A stretch of 64,000 bases of DNA, taken from JAJYTL01 sp046705265 (lineage in GTDB: Bacteria > Pseudomonadota > Alphaproteobacteria > Ferrovibrionales > Ferrovibrionaceae). Under the pieces are notes generated by a model. The model saw only the letters and a program-made list of their open reading frames with translations. It was not told the origin of the DNA and did no database searches. The position numbers and the translations under genes are program-made. Of the stretch, positions 51,912 through 60,822 are shown one piece after another; position 1 is the first letter of the stretch; each line of letters opens with the position of its first letter. Location: the NCBI GenBank assembly GCA_046705265.1, contig JBJKQL010000062.1:27438-91437 (forward strand), given 5' to 3'.

Positions 51912-52664
51912 ATGACGCATCGCATGATCGGCATTGCCTGTTGCCTCGTGTCTGTTGCAAGCGCTCCAGCACAAGCCGCCAACACACTCGGCCGTCCTCC
52001 GATCGACGCAGTTACGGCCAAACCCTATACACTGGTCGGCCTGAGCGACACCGAGCACCGTTTGGTTCAGCGGGATCGACTGGAGGTGGAGTTGGCGCTT
52101 GAGCGGGACGCGACCGATCCTGTATCGGCACAGTCTGCGCTGAACGAAAAGATGAAAGGCATTCTGGCAGTCGCGACGCGGAATCGTGGCGTGCAGGTCG
52201 AGACCCGCGACTACGAGACGATTCCAATTCGCTGGACGAAGCCCAATGGGGAAATAAGCGTTTGGCGGGCGGAAGAAACAATCGGCGTTACCGGGACCAA
52301 GTCCGATCAGGTGCTTCGGCTCACAGGCCGGCTGCAAAAAGAAGGCATGACCGTGGTGAATATGACCTATAGCGTGACGAGCCAACGCCAGCGCCGCGCC
52401 GCGAAGGAACTGACCTCCGAGGCCCTTCATAACCTGACAGCTAAGGCGACCACCGCCGCCAAAGATCTCGAGTTAAAATTTCTCTATTGGTCTCATATTA
52501 CGATCGAAGCGGCAAATAGCGGCAATCCTCGCCCGTTTCCCTTTATGGCACTGCAGGCGCAGGCCCGCAGGTCAATCGCATTTCCACCGCCCAGCGGGAT
52601 CGCCGGCCGCGCAATCGTGAATGTGACCGTCGACGGGACAGCCGTATTCGGGCCGGTGCGGTAA
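51912..52664 (+). CDS. SIMPL-domain (DUF541) secreted protein
   Basis: 250 residues. Signal peptide MTHRMIGIACCLVSVASAP with a cleavage after AQA (about residue 23), so periplasmic or envelope. The rest fits the SIMPL/DUF541 (oxidative stress defence, YggE-like) fold: RLEVELALERDA, GVQVETRDYETIPI, VTGTKSDQVLRLTGRLQ. Periplasmic function is unknown. ATG 51912 was chosen for the signal peptide; the frame opens at 51879. Confidence 0.8.
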   Translation: MTHRMIGIACCLVSVASAPAQAANTLGRPPIDAVTAKPYTLVGLSDTEHRLVQRDRLEVELALERDATDPVSAQSALNEKMKGILAVATRNRGVQVETRDYETIPIRWTKPNGEISVWRAEETIGVTGTKSDQVLRLTGRLQKEGMTVVNMTYSVTSQRQRRAAKELTSEALHNLTAKATTAAKDLELKFLYWSHITIEAANSGNPRPFPFMALQAQARRSIAFPPPSGIAGRAIVNVTVDGTAVFGPVR

Positions 52665-52935
52665 TCGTTCAAATCAGCGGCGAACATGACGTTCAGGATT
52701 GCGGCGGGAAGGCCACTCGAACCGCCGAGCTCATGTTCCTGACGAGCCCGATTGTGGCGAAGGTGGCAGACGCCACGGCGGCCGAAGTCGGCCGCTGGGG
52801 GAGACCCTTGAACTCATAATCCCGTCTGTTTACCGCTCAGCCGGTTTTGCACGTATCGCGCGCCTTTGCGGCAAGCGCGCCCGCTCCGCATTTGCCTCTT
52901 CCAGAGGTTCGTAGGCGAGGATGATCGTTAGCTTT

Positions 52936-54195
52936 TCACGAAGCGCTAGCAGTGTCCCTGCCGACCGTCGTCGACGCACCGAGCTGCCGAATAATTTCCT
53001 CAGCGATCTCGCCAACGGGTAGACTAGCATCGACCAACAGTGGATCCTCTTCCGGATCGGGCTCCTCGAGAGCCTCAAATTGGCTCTGCAGCAAGATCGT
53101 CGGCATGAAATGGCCGTGACGCGCTGCCAAGCGTTCCGCGATGAGGTCTCTGCCGCCACGGATGTAGACCAGCCGGACTTCCTGCCGGTCACCAATGATG
53201 AGATCCCGATAGCGACGCTTCAGCGCGGAGCAGGTGATGATTCCTGGCTGCTTTCTCGCACGCTGCCGGTCGATCCAAGCCGCCACCGCCTCGAGCCAAG
53301 GTCGGCGATCCGAATCGGTGAGCGGAATTCCGGCATGCATCTTGTCGATATTCGCCTCAGGATGGAGCGTGTCGCCCTCCTCGAAGGGCCAGCCGAGGTG
53401 CATGGCAAGCTCCTTGGCGACCGTGGTCTTGCCGACCCCCGACACCCCCATCACCACCAGAACCGGCGGATAGCCGCGATGGGCACGCGGGCTAGTGAGG
53501 CGATGTACGCCCTTTGCCCCGCCGACAAAGACCAGATCGGCGCGACCAATAAAGAGACCGTTCTCGATGACCCCGACGATTCGACCGATCCGTCTTTCCA
53601 GCCGCGCCGGATCGGCGATTTGACCGAATCCGCAGTCCAGGATGTGATTGCCCCCATCGGTCACGAAGGGTTCGCCGGTCGGCAACCGGCGTAGCCGGAC
53701 AGCGGCACCGAGTGCCTCCAGCGCTGCCTGCGTCGGCTCCAAGCCGAAGGCAACGGCCTCGACGGGCAGCGGAACATTCATCCCTAGCCGATTCACCAAC
53801 TTCGTGCCATCGACGATAATCGCCAGCCGTTGGCTGGCCGCGGCGACGATTTTCTCGCGCAGCAAGGCGCCACCAAGTCCCTTGATCAGGTTGAGCGTGC
53901 CGAGTTCCACCTCGTCCGCACCATCGATAGTGAGATCGATCCGTCGATGCTCGGCGAACGACGTGAGCGGGATGCCGGCAGCCGCAGCCCGGGCCGCCGT
54001 ATGCTCGGAGGTGGGAATGGCGACGATGTGCAACCCTTCCCGATGGCGCCGGGCAAGGACCTCGATCGCGAAGGCGGCGGTCGAGCCAGTACCGAGCCCA
54101 ACCACCATACCATCCCGGACCAGCGTGACCGCCGCCTCCGCCGCCGCCTGCTTGTAGACGTCCCGCTCCTCTTCGGTCACAGGTGTGACGCGCAT
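52936..54195 (-). CDS. Fused ribose-5-phosphate isomerase A and gluconate kinase
   Basis: 419 residues in one continuous frame. Residues 1 to about 235 are RpiA: GLGTGSTAAFAIEVL, TIDGADEVE with the catalytic Asp, KGLGGALLREKIVA. A short linker (about 236-244) leads to GntK at 245-419: GVSGVGKTTVAKELA, EEGDTLHPEANIDKM and CSALKRRYRDL, all thermoresistant-gluconokinase motifs. It would interconvert ribulose- and ribose-5-phosphate and phosphorylate gluconate. Last gene of the operon, nine bases after pgl. Neither domain lacks a visible key motif. Confidence 0.92.
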   Translation of the reverse strand: MRVTPVTEEERDVYKQAAAEAAVTLVRDGMVVGLGTGSTAAFAIEVLARRHREGLHIVAIPTSEHTAARAAAAGIPLTSFAEHRRIDLTIDGADEVELGTLNLIKGLGGALLREKIVAAASQRLAIIVDGTKLVNRLGMNVPLPVEAVAFGLEPTQAALEALGAAVRLRRLPTGEPFVTDGGNHILDCGFGQIADPARLERRIGRIVGVIENGLFIGRADLVFVGGAKGVHRLTSPRAHRGYPPVLVVMGVSGVGKTTVAKELAMHLGWPFEEGDTLHPEANIDKMHAGIPLTDSDRRPWLEAVAAWIDRQRARKQPGIITCSALKRRYRDLIIGDRQEVRLVYIRGGRDLIAERLAARHGHFMPTILLQSQFEALEEPDPEEDPLLVDASLPVGEIAEEIIRQLGASTTVGRDTASAS

Positions 54196-54204
54196 GACTC
54201 TGCC

Positions 54205-54942
54205 TCAGCCGCTTGTCGTATTGTCACCGGACGCAGCCTTGTCGACGAACCAGAAGAGCTTGCCGATGGGCCGCACGCGGGCAGCGGGTGCCTGGCTGTC
54301 TCCGGCGCGGATTGTGCGCAGGATCGGCGCCTTCTCCCCGCCCGAGACGAGAAAGGCGACATGCCGGCTGCTTTCGATTGCAGGATATGTCATGGTGACG
54401 CGCGCTTCGGGACGCCCATAGGATACCGCGGCGACCCACCGGCGACGCTCCTCCAGCACGGGCGCTCCCGGCAGCAAGGAGGCTGTATGGCCATCGACGC
54501 CAAGCCCGAGCAAGGTGATGTCGAATAGCGGCCGCGCGGGATCAAGAATCTCCGCGCCATAGGCCTCCTGAAGGAGCTGCTCGTACCGCCGGGCGGCGCC
54601 ATCCGGCGTGCCGTCATCAGGAACCGGGTGAACATTCTCGGGCGGCACGGGCACCTTGGCCAGCATCGCCTCGCGGATCATGCGGTAATTGCTGTCGGGA
54701 TGATCGTGAGGAACGAACCGCTCGTCCCCCCAGAACAATGAGACCCGCTGCCATGGAAAGCGATCCCTGAAGTCCGATGAAGCGAGAAGCGCGTAAAGCG
54801 CCTTGGGAGTCGCTCCGCCCGAAAGTGATACGCGAAACGGCGTTTCGGCTGCCAGCGCTATCGCGGTCATCCATTCCGCCACATGACGCGCCAGCGCCGG
54901 CGGATCTGGAAATACCTCGAACTGCCCGATCGCTTCGCCCAT
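54205..54942 (-). CDS. pgl: 6-phosphogluconolactonase
   Basis: 245 residues, DevB/SOL type. VSLSGGATPKALYALLA at about 38-54, RVSLFWGDERFVPHDHPDSN, and LLGLGVDGHTASLLPG give the three family signatures. Hydrolyses the lactone made by Zwf, encoded two genes upstream. Nine bases after the HAD gene and nine bases before rpiA-gntK. Confidence 0.93.
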   Translation of the reverse strand: MGEAIGQFEVFPDPPALARHVAEWMTAIALAAETPFRVSLSGGATPKALYALLASSDFRDRFPWQRVSLFWGDERFVPHDHPDSNYRMIREAMLAKVPVPPENVHPVPDDGTPDGAARRYEQLLQEAYGAEILDPARPLFDITLLGLGVDGHTASLLPGAPVLEERRRWVAAVSYGRPEARVTMTYPAIESSRHVAFLVSGGEKAPILRTIRAGDSQAPAARVRPIGKLFWFVDKAASGDNTTSG

Positions 54943-54951
54943 GCTGCCTCG

Positions 54952-55767
54952 CTACCGAGCCGCACCAAGAATGAATCGCTCGATCGCTTTCGCGAAGCCT
55001 TCCTCATTATGGGATTCGGTAACAGCCGAGGCCTGCACCTTGACCTCTTCGGGAGCATTGCCCATGGCAATGCTGAAACCCGACGACTTGAACATCAAAA
55101 CGTCGTTCGGCTGGTCGCCGATGGTGGCGATCTCCCCTGCAGGCACGTTCAAGTGCTGCGCAAGATACGTCAATACCGCGCCCTTATTCGCTTGCCGGCT
55201 GGTGATGTCGAGGTAATAGGGCTGTGATCGGCTCGCTGTCACGCGATCCCCAAAAGCAGCTTGGGCCTCCGCCTCGCAGCGATGAACGCGGTCGAGATCG
55301 TCACTGACGCCGACGATCTTCGCGATATTGGTGAATTCGTCGTACGCCGCAACCACCTTGGGCTCGAACTTGACCGTCCAAGCCTCGCGCACGACATGGG
55401 GCGCGTCCGGTTTGGTGATCAGCCAGTCATTGCCGCGATAAACCCAGGTATCGAGGCCGCGCTCACGGAGAAGATCGATCGCTCGGCGGGCGATATCGGC
55501 GGGGACCGTGTTTTGCGCCAGAACGCTGAGGTCGCGCCTGACGAAAAGCCCGCCGTTGAATCCGGCGATGGGTGTCTTGAGCGCAAGATCCTCGAAAAGC
55601 ATCGCCATGCCGACCGGCGGCCGGCCACTCGTGATCGCAAATTGAATGTCTGCCTCATAAAGTGACCGCACGGCGGCCTGCGCACGCTTTGTCAGGACCT
55701 TGTCCTCGGTAACGAGCGTACCGTCCACGTCCGCCAGAACCAGGGATATCTTCTGTTTCTTCGCCAC
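54952..55767 (-). CDS. HAD-IIB (Cof-type) phosphatase in the pentose-phosphate operon, GTG start
   Basis: 271 residues. Motif I LVLADVDGTLVTEDK at about 9-23, motif II SGRPPVG, motif III lysine near ANKGAVL, and motif IV GDQPNDVLMF. The C2 cap marks the Cof/YbiV group, which dephosphorylates sugar phosphates. Substrate unknown; the setting suggests a pentose or hexose phosphate. GTG 55767 has GGAGC eight bases upstream; the longer open frame would lie inside zwf. Confidence 0.88.
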   Translation of the reverse strand: MAKKQKISLVLADVDGTLVTEDKVLTKRAQAAVRSLYEADIQFAITSGRPPVGMAMLFEDLALKTPIAGFNGGLFVRRDLSVLAQNTVPADIARRAIDLLRERGLDTWVYRGNDWLITKPDAPHVVREAWTVKFEPKVVAAYDEFTNIAKIVGVSDDLDRVHRCEAEAQAAFGDRVTASRSQPYYLDITSRQANKGAVLTYLAQHLNVPAGEIATIGDQPNDVLMFKSSGFSIAMGNAPEEVKVQASAVTESHNEEGFAKAIERFILGAAR

Positions 55768-55789
55768 CGATAAGCTCCGGGTTTGTGCC

Positions 55790-57370
55790 TCAGGCCAGCG
55801 ATCGCCAGGAACGACCATCACGCGCAAGCAACGCATCAGCCGCCGCCGGCCCGCTCCCGCCTGCGGTATAGTTCGGAAAGTTGCTGGGCGGATTGTTCTC
55901 CCAGGCGTCGAGGATGGGCTGAACGGCTTGCCAGCCCGCCTCGATATTGTCGGCGCGCTGAAAGAGCGTCGCATCGCCGATCATGCAGTCATAGATCAGC
56001 GTCTCGTATCCCGTGTTGGGCGCCATTTTGAAATAGCGCTTGTAGGCGAAGTCCATACTGACATTGCCGAGCCTTACCGCAGGGCCAGGATGCTTGGCAG
56101 CGAACTCCAGCGCAATACCTTCCTCCGGCTGGATGCGGAGAATCAGCCAATTGGGATTCATCCGCTCCACTTGCGTGCCCCGAAAAAGAGCGAATGGCGC
56201 CTGGTAGAAGCGAATCGCGATTTCCGTCCACCGGCGCTCCAGGTATTTACCGGTGCGCAAGTAGAAGGGAACGCCAGCCCAGCGCCAATTGTCGATCATC
56301 AGCTTGCAGGCAATATAGGTCTCAGTCGTCGAATTTTGCGCCACGTCGGGTTCACCGCGATAGGCTTGAACCGACTTGCCGAGGACGCTCCCCGCGTCGT
56401 ATTGCCCGCGCACCGCATCCTTCAATGCTTGCTCCGGGGTAAGCGGATGAATGGCCCGGATGACCTCCGCCTTCTTGGACCGGACCGCGTCGGCGTCAAA
56501 GGAAATCGGCGGCTCCATCGTGGTCATCGCCAGCAACTGGAACACGTGGTTGGGCACCATGTCGCGCAGGGCTCCGGTCTTCTCGTAGAACTTGCCCCGG
56601 TGCTCGACGCCAACGGTTTCCGCCGCCGTGATTTGGACGTGATCGATATGCTGCCGGTTCCACAGCGGTTCGAACAGGCCATTGGCGAAGCGCAGCGCCA
56701 TAATGTTTTGCACCGTTTCCTTGCCGAGGAAATGATCGATCCGGTAAACCTGATGCTCGCGCAGGGTCTTTAATATCTCTGTGTTGAGCGCCCTGGCCGA
56801 CGGCAGGTCGTGACCGAAAGGCTTCTCAATGACGACACGACGCCACTGCCCGTTTTTCTCCGTCACAAGCCCGGCGGTTCCAAGCCCGGTGACCGCCGTG
56901 CCAAAGAAACGGTCTGCGATCGCGAGATAGAAGAGATAGTTGCCTGCCGTCCCCGAGATTTTGTCCAGCGTCGCGAGCTGATCGCCGAGACGGCGGTAGG
57001 TTCCAGGATCGTTCAGATCGCCCTGGAGATAACTCATGCGTTCGGTGAGCCATTGCCAGACGGTCTGGTCGATACGGTTCGGCTCGAACTCGCCACCACC
57101 ACCCTGGGCGAGCGAATCAGACATCATATCCGTCAGGTCGTGGCGCCATTGCTCTGTGGTCTTGGCAGCCAAATCGACCCCGACCAGGTGAAATTCCTTC
57201 GGCAGGCGCCGCTCGTTGGCCAGATTGTAAAGGGCCGGCACGACGAGCCGCTTGGTCAAATCGCCGGCGGCGCCGAAGATTGCCATGGCACAGGGTGGTG
57301 CCACTTCGTCGGTGTCGGCCTGCGTGAGATTTTCGCCCTGGCTCTGGTGGTTCTGGTTGCTTGCCACCAC
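55790..57370 (-). CDS. zwf: Glucose-6-phosphate dehydrogenase
   Basis: 526 residues. NADP-binding fold with IFGAAGDLTKRLVVPALYNL (about 31-50), the substrate motif RIDHFLGKETVQNIMAL, and the C-terminal Glc6P-binding region with VLGKSVQAY. First oxidative step of the pathway. GTG start at 57370 (57367 also GTG). Located 65 bases after tkt, with HAD, pgl and rpiA-gntK following. Confidence 0.96.
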   Translation of the reverse strand: MVASNQNHQSQGENLTQADTDEVAPPCAMAIFGAAGDLTKRLVVPALYNLANERRLPKEFHLVGVDLAAKTTEQWRHDLTDMMSDSLAQGGGGEFEPNRIDQTVWQWLTERMSYLQGDLNDPGTYRRLGDQLATLDKISGTAGNYLFYLAIADRFFGTAVTGLGTAGLVTEKNGQWRRVVIEKPFGHDLPSARALNTEILKTLREHQVYRIDHFLGKETVQNIMALRFANGLFEPLWNRQHIDHVQITAAETVGVEHRGKFYEKTGALRDMVPNHVFQLLAMTTMEPPISFDADAVRSKKAEVIRAIHPLTPEQALKDAVRGQYDAGSVLGKSVQAYRGEPDVAQNSTTETYIACKLMIDNWRWAGVPFYLRTGKYLERRWTEIAIRFYQAPFALFRGTQVERMNPNWLILRIQPEEGIALEFAAKHPGPAVRLGNVSMDFAYKRYFKMAPNTGYETLIYDCMIGDATLFQRADNIEAGWQAVQPILDAWENNPPSNFPNYTAGGSGPAAADALLARDGRSWRSLA

Positions 57371-57435
57371 TTACCTGCTCCTTCCAATGTGCCGAGTCTC
57401 GCTCGAGACACAAACCATTGCTCCAGTACTCCCCC

Positions 57436-59493
57436 TCAGTGGCGTCCAAGTAGCTCCTTTGCGAGCGCCACGATACGTTCCGGTTCAAAGCCAAATTTGC
57501 GTTGCAGTTCCTTCAATGGCGCCGAGGCCCCGAATGTTTTCATGCCGATGACTTGGCCGGCAGATCCGACATAACGATCCCATCCGAGCACCGCCCCTTG
57601 CTCGATGGCGATGCGCGCAGTCACCTCGGGAGGCAAAACGCTCTTCCGATAAGACTGGGTCTGATGCTCGAAAATGTCCCAGGAAGGCATCGAGACCACG
57701 CGGGAACGGATGCCCTCGGAGATCAGCGCCTCGTGGGCTTCGATCGCCAAGCAGACCTCGCTGCCGGACGCAATCAAGATTATCTCGGGCAGCCCGGACG
57801 AAGCATCCGCCATAACATAGGCGCCTCGCGCAAGACCTGCTGCCGAGGCATATTTGCTGCGATCGAGGGTCGGCAAGGGTTGGCGTGAAAGCGCGATCAC
57901 CGCCGGCTGATGGCGCAGCTGAAGGACATGGCGATAGGCCTCGACGACCTCGTTGGCATCGCCTGGCCTGAGCACGACCAGACCGGGAATCGCGCGCAGC
58001 GAGATGAGCTGCTCGACCGGCTGATGTGTTGGCCCATCTTCACCATCGCCCATCGCGTCATGAGTGAAAATCCAGATCGCTGGAAGCTCCATCAGCGCCG
58101 AGAGGCGGATCGCTGGCCGCGCGTAGTCGCTGAAGATGAAGAACGTCGCGCCGAAGGCTCGCACTTTGGAGAGTGCGAGTCCATTGACGATCGCCGCCAT
58201 CGCATGCTCACGAACGCCGAAATGCAGATTCCGGCCCGACGGCGTCGCCGCTTCAAAATCCCCGGCGCCGAGGAATTTCAGCGCCGTCTTGTTCGACGGA
58301 CCCAGATCCGCCGATCCACCCAAAAGCCATGGGATGTTTTGAGCAAGGACGTTCAACACCTCTCCCGAGACTTCGCGACCGGCGATGCCTTTGCGATCAG
58401 CAGGAAAGCTCGGCAAGTTGCAATCCCAACCCTCCGGGAGATCACGACGCTGCATTTGATCGATCTCGGCAGCAAGATCGGAAAATTGCGCACGATACGA
58501 ATCGAACAGATTCTCCCATCGGCTGCGCGCTTCAGCGCCGCGTCGGCCGATTCCGGCAGCGAAGTGCTCGCGGACGCCATCGGGGACGAGGAACTTGGCA
58601 TCCTCCGGCCAACCATACGCGCGCTTGGCGAGCCGGACCTCCTCCTCGCCCAACGGCTCGCCGTGGGCCGCCGCCGTGTCAACCTTGTGCGGCGAACCGT
58701 AGCCGATATGACTGTCCAGGATGATCAGCGTCGGCCGGCCTTGAGTCCTCCGGAACACCGCAAGCGCATCCTCGATACGCTCGCGGTCGTTGGCGTCGCC
58801 GACCCGCAGCACGTTCCAGCGATAGCCGAGGAAACGGGCGGCGACGTCCTCGGTGAAGGCGATCCGCGTATCGCCTTCGATGGTAATGTGATTGTTATCG
58901 TAGATCCAACAAAGGTCGTCGAGGCCGAGGTGGCCGGCGAGCGAAGCGGCCTCGGAGCCGACACCCTCCATCAGACAGCCATCGCCGCAAACGGCATAGA
59001 TGTCATAGTCGAAGATCGTAAACCCAGGCCGATTATAACGGCTAGCAAGCCACTTTCGGGCAATCGCCATGCCCACGCTGGTGGCGATCCCTTGGCCGAG
59101 AGGCCCGGTGGTGGTCTCGACCCCGGAGACCCAATGATATTCCGGATGGCCTGGGGCCTTGCTACCGAGCTGGCGGAAGCGACGGATGTCGTCCAGTGTG
59201 ACGGAAGGCTTGCCGAGGTGTTCATATTCGGCATTCACCGCCTCAGTCCCCGTCAAGTGCAATATCGACCATAGCAGCATCGAGGCATGACCGTTGGAGA
59301 GCACGAAGCGGTCTCGGTTGGGCCAGATTGGGTCCTTTGGATCAAAGCGCATGATCCGGTTCCAGAGCGTATAGACCAATGGCGCCAGCGCCATGGGGGT
59401 CCCGGGATGACCGGATTTTGCCTTCTGGACCGCATCGATAGAAAGCGTGCGGATCGTGTTGATCGCGAGTTCATCGAGTTGTTGCGCGGTCAT
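57436..59493 (-). CDS. tkt: Transketolase
   Basis: 685 residues. Thiamine-diphosphate enzyme moving two-carbon units between sugar phosphates. The N-terminal part has KSGHPGTPMALAPL and the ThDP site GDGCLMEGVGSEAASLAGHL, then DNNHITIEGDT. The C-terminal domains have FGVREHAMAAIVNG and THDAMGDGEDGPTHQP. Overlaps gnd by four bases. Confidence 0.96.
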   Translation of the reverse strand: MTAQQLDELAINTIRTLSIDAVQKAKSGHPGTPMALAPLVYTLWNRIMRFDPKDPIWPNRDRFVLSNGHASMLLWSILHLTGTEAVNAEYEHLGKPSVTLDDIRRFRQLGSKAPGHPEYHWVSGVETTTGPLGQGIATSVGMAIARKWLASRYNRPGFTIFDYDIYAVCGDGCLMEGVGSEAASLAGHLGLDDLCWIYDNNHITIEGDTRIAFTEDVAARFLGYRWNVLRVGDANDRERIEDALAVFRRTQGRPTLIILDSHIGYGSPHKVDTAAAHGEPLGEEEVRLAKRAYGWPEDAKFLVPDGVREHFAAGIGRRGAEARSRWENLFDSYRAQFSDLAAEIDQMQRRDLPEGWDCNLPSFPADRKGIAGREVSGEVLNVLAQNIPWLLGGSADLGPSNKTALKFLGAGDFEAATPSGRNLHFGVREHAMAAIVNGLALSKVRAFGATFFIFSDYARPAIRLSALMELPAIWIFTHDAMGDGEDGPTHQPVEQLISLRAIPGLVVLRPGDANEVVEAYRHVLQLRHQPAVIALSRQPLPTLDRSKYASAAGLARGAYVMADASSGLPEIILIASGSEVCLAIEAHEALISEGIRSRVVSMPSWDIFEHQTQSYRKSVLPPEVTARIAIEQGAVLGWDRYVGSAGQVIGMKTFGASAPLKELQRKFGFEPERIVALAKELLGRH

Positions 59494-60506
59494 GCGGACG
59501 ACTTCTCTATATGGCCGCCGAACTCGTAGCGCATCGCAGAGAGCAACTTATCCGCAAAATCCGCCTCGCCGCGCGAGCTGAAACGTTCATACAGGGCCGC
59601 GGACAGAACAAGGGCCGGTACCCCTTCGTCAATAGCCGCCTTGATCGTCCAACGCCCTTCGCCGGAATCCGACACGCGACCCGCGAAGCCAGAAAGCGCT
59701 GCGTCGCGCGCCAAGGCCGTCGCCGACAGATCCAGAAGCCAGGAAGTGATGACACTGCCGTGGCGCCAGACTTCTGCTATATCCGCAAGGTCGAGATCGT
59801 ATCGATAGTGCTCTGGATCGCGCAACGGCGTGGTTTCCGCGTCAAACGCGGAGGACTTCTCGCCGATATTGGCCGCCTTGAGAATCGCCAACCCCTCCGC
59901 ATAGGCGGCCATCACGCCGTATTCGATACCGTTATGCACCATCTTAACGAAATGGCCGGCGCCATTCGAGCCGCAATGAAGATAGCCGCGCTCGGCTGTA
60001 CTATCTGCCTTCTTGCGCCCGGGCGTGCGCGCGATATCGCCGTGGCCTGGCGCAAGCGTGGCGAAAATGGGATCGAGATGACGCACAGCATGCGTCTCGC
60101 CGCCGATCATCATACAATAACCACGCTCCAACCCCCAGATGCCGCCGCTGGTACCGACATCAATGTAGGATATGCCCTTGGGATCAAGTTCCTTGGCCCG
60201 GCGGATGTCGTCGACATAATACGAATTTCCGCCGTCAATCAGGATGTCGCCACGATCGAGGTGCGGTAGGAGATCGGCGATCGTCTTGTCCACGACGCCC
60301 GCCGGCACCATCAGCCAGACGATGCGCGGCTTCGTCAGGCGACTGGCAAACGCCGCCAGCGAAGCAGTGCCAACGGCACCCTCTTTGGTCAGTTCCGCCA
60401 CCGCCTTTGAAGACATATCGAATACCACGCATTGATGGCCTCCCTTCAACAGCCGGCGCACCATATTCGCCCCCATACGCCCAAGGCCGATCATTCCTAA
60501 TTGCAT
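59490..60506 (-). CDS. gnd: 6-phosphogluconate dehydrogenase, short decarboxylating form
   Basis: 338 residues, shorter than the 468-residue E. coli enzyme, matching the short (GndA/YqeC) class that is often NAD-preferring. The nucleotide fold is MIGLGRMGANMVRRL (about 5-19), followed by YIDVGTSGGIWGLERG and the catalytic GHFVKMVHNGIEYG. ATG 60506 gives MQLGMIGLG. It has a 316-base gap upstream and a palindrome near its start, so it may have its own promoter. Confidence 0.93.
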   Translation of the reverse strand: MQLGMIGLGRMGANMVRRLLKGGHQCVVFDMSSKAVAELTKEGAVGTASLAAFASRLTKPRIVWLMVPAGVVDKTIADLLPHLDRGDILIDGGNSYYVDDIRRAKELDPKGISYIDVGTSGGIWGLERGYCMMIGGETHAVRHLDPIFATLAPGHGDIARTPGRKKADSTAERGYLHCGSNGAGHFVKMVHNGIEYGVMAAYAEGLAILKAANIGEKSSAFDAETTPLRDPEHYRYDLDLADIAEVWRHGSVITSWLLDLSATALARDAALSGFAGRVSDSGEGRWTIKAAIDEGVPALVLSAALYERFSSRGEADFADKLLSAMRYEFGGHIEKSSA

Positions 60507-60822
60507 ACGCAAATCCTCCATCCTAGACTAACGCACCCAATCGCGGTGCTGATGTTGCTATACGGGTAGCAACCAAGTGTCTGGCGGTCTCGAAGATGTG
60601 GCCGTATTAGCGGCACTGCCGCGCCACTTCGGCAGAGAGGTGCCACGGCTTTTCCCCGCCCGCGTCCATTGGCGCGAGCATGCCCGTAAACATTATGACC
60701 TGCCGCCCATCACCCCGCCACCATCACGCCACTCAATGGGGGCACGCCTGAACATCTTGGCTTCACCCAAGCCGTTGTGATCGAAAGACACGAAACTGGG
60801 GAGCACCCCTATCATCGCAGCA
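60507..60822 (-). other. Gap between pgi and gnd
   Basis: 316 bases without a gene I can support. Short open frames occur on both strands (up to 67 codons), but none resembles a protein family. A palindrome lies near the gnd side. It may contain a gnd promoter or the decayed remains of an insertion. Confidence 0.4.
60554..60573. promoter_or_regulatory. 20-base palindrome upstream of gnd
   Basis: GTTGCTA and TAGCAAC are perfect arms around six bases, 48 bases before the gnd start codon. The shape suits a LacI- or GntR-type operator; it could also be a hairpin. No known motif was matched. Confidence 0.35.

Noticed and set aside
52665..52935. Small plus-strand frame between the SIMPL gene and rpiA-gntK
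   Set aside because: Arg/Gly-rich composition typical of noise, no conserved look, no ribosome-binding site.
60577..60780. 67-codon frame in the pgi-gnd gap
   Set aside because: No family resemblance and mirrored by another open frame on the opposite strand.
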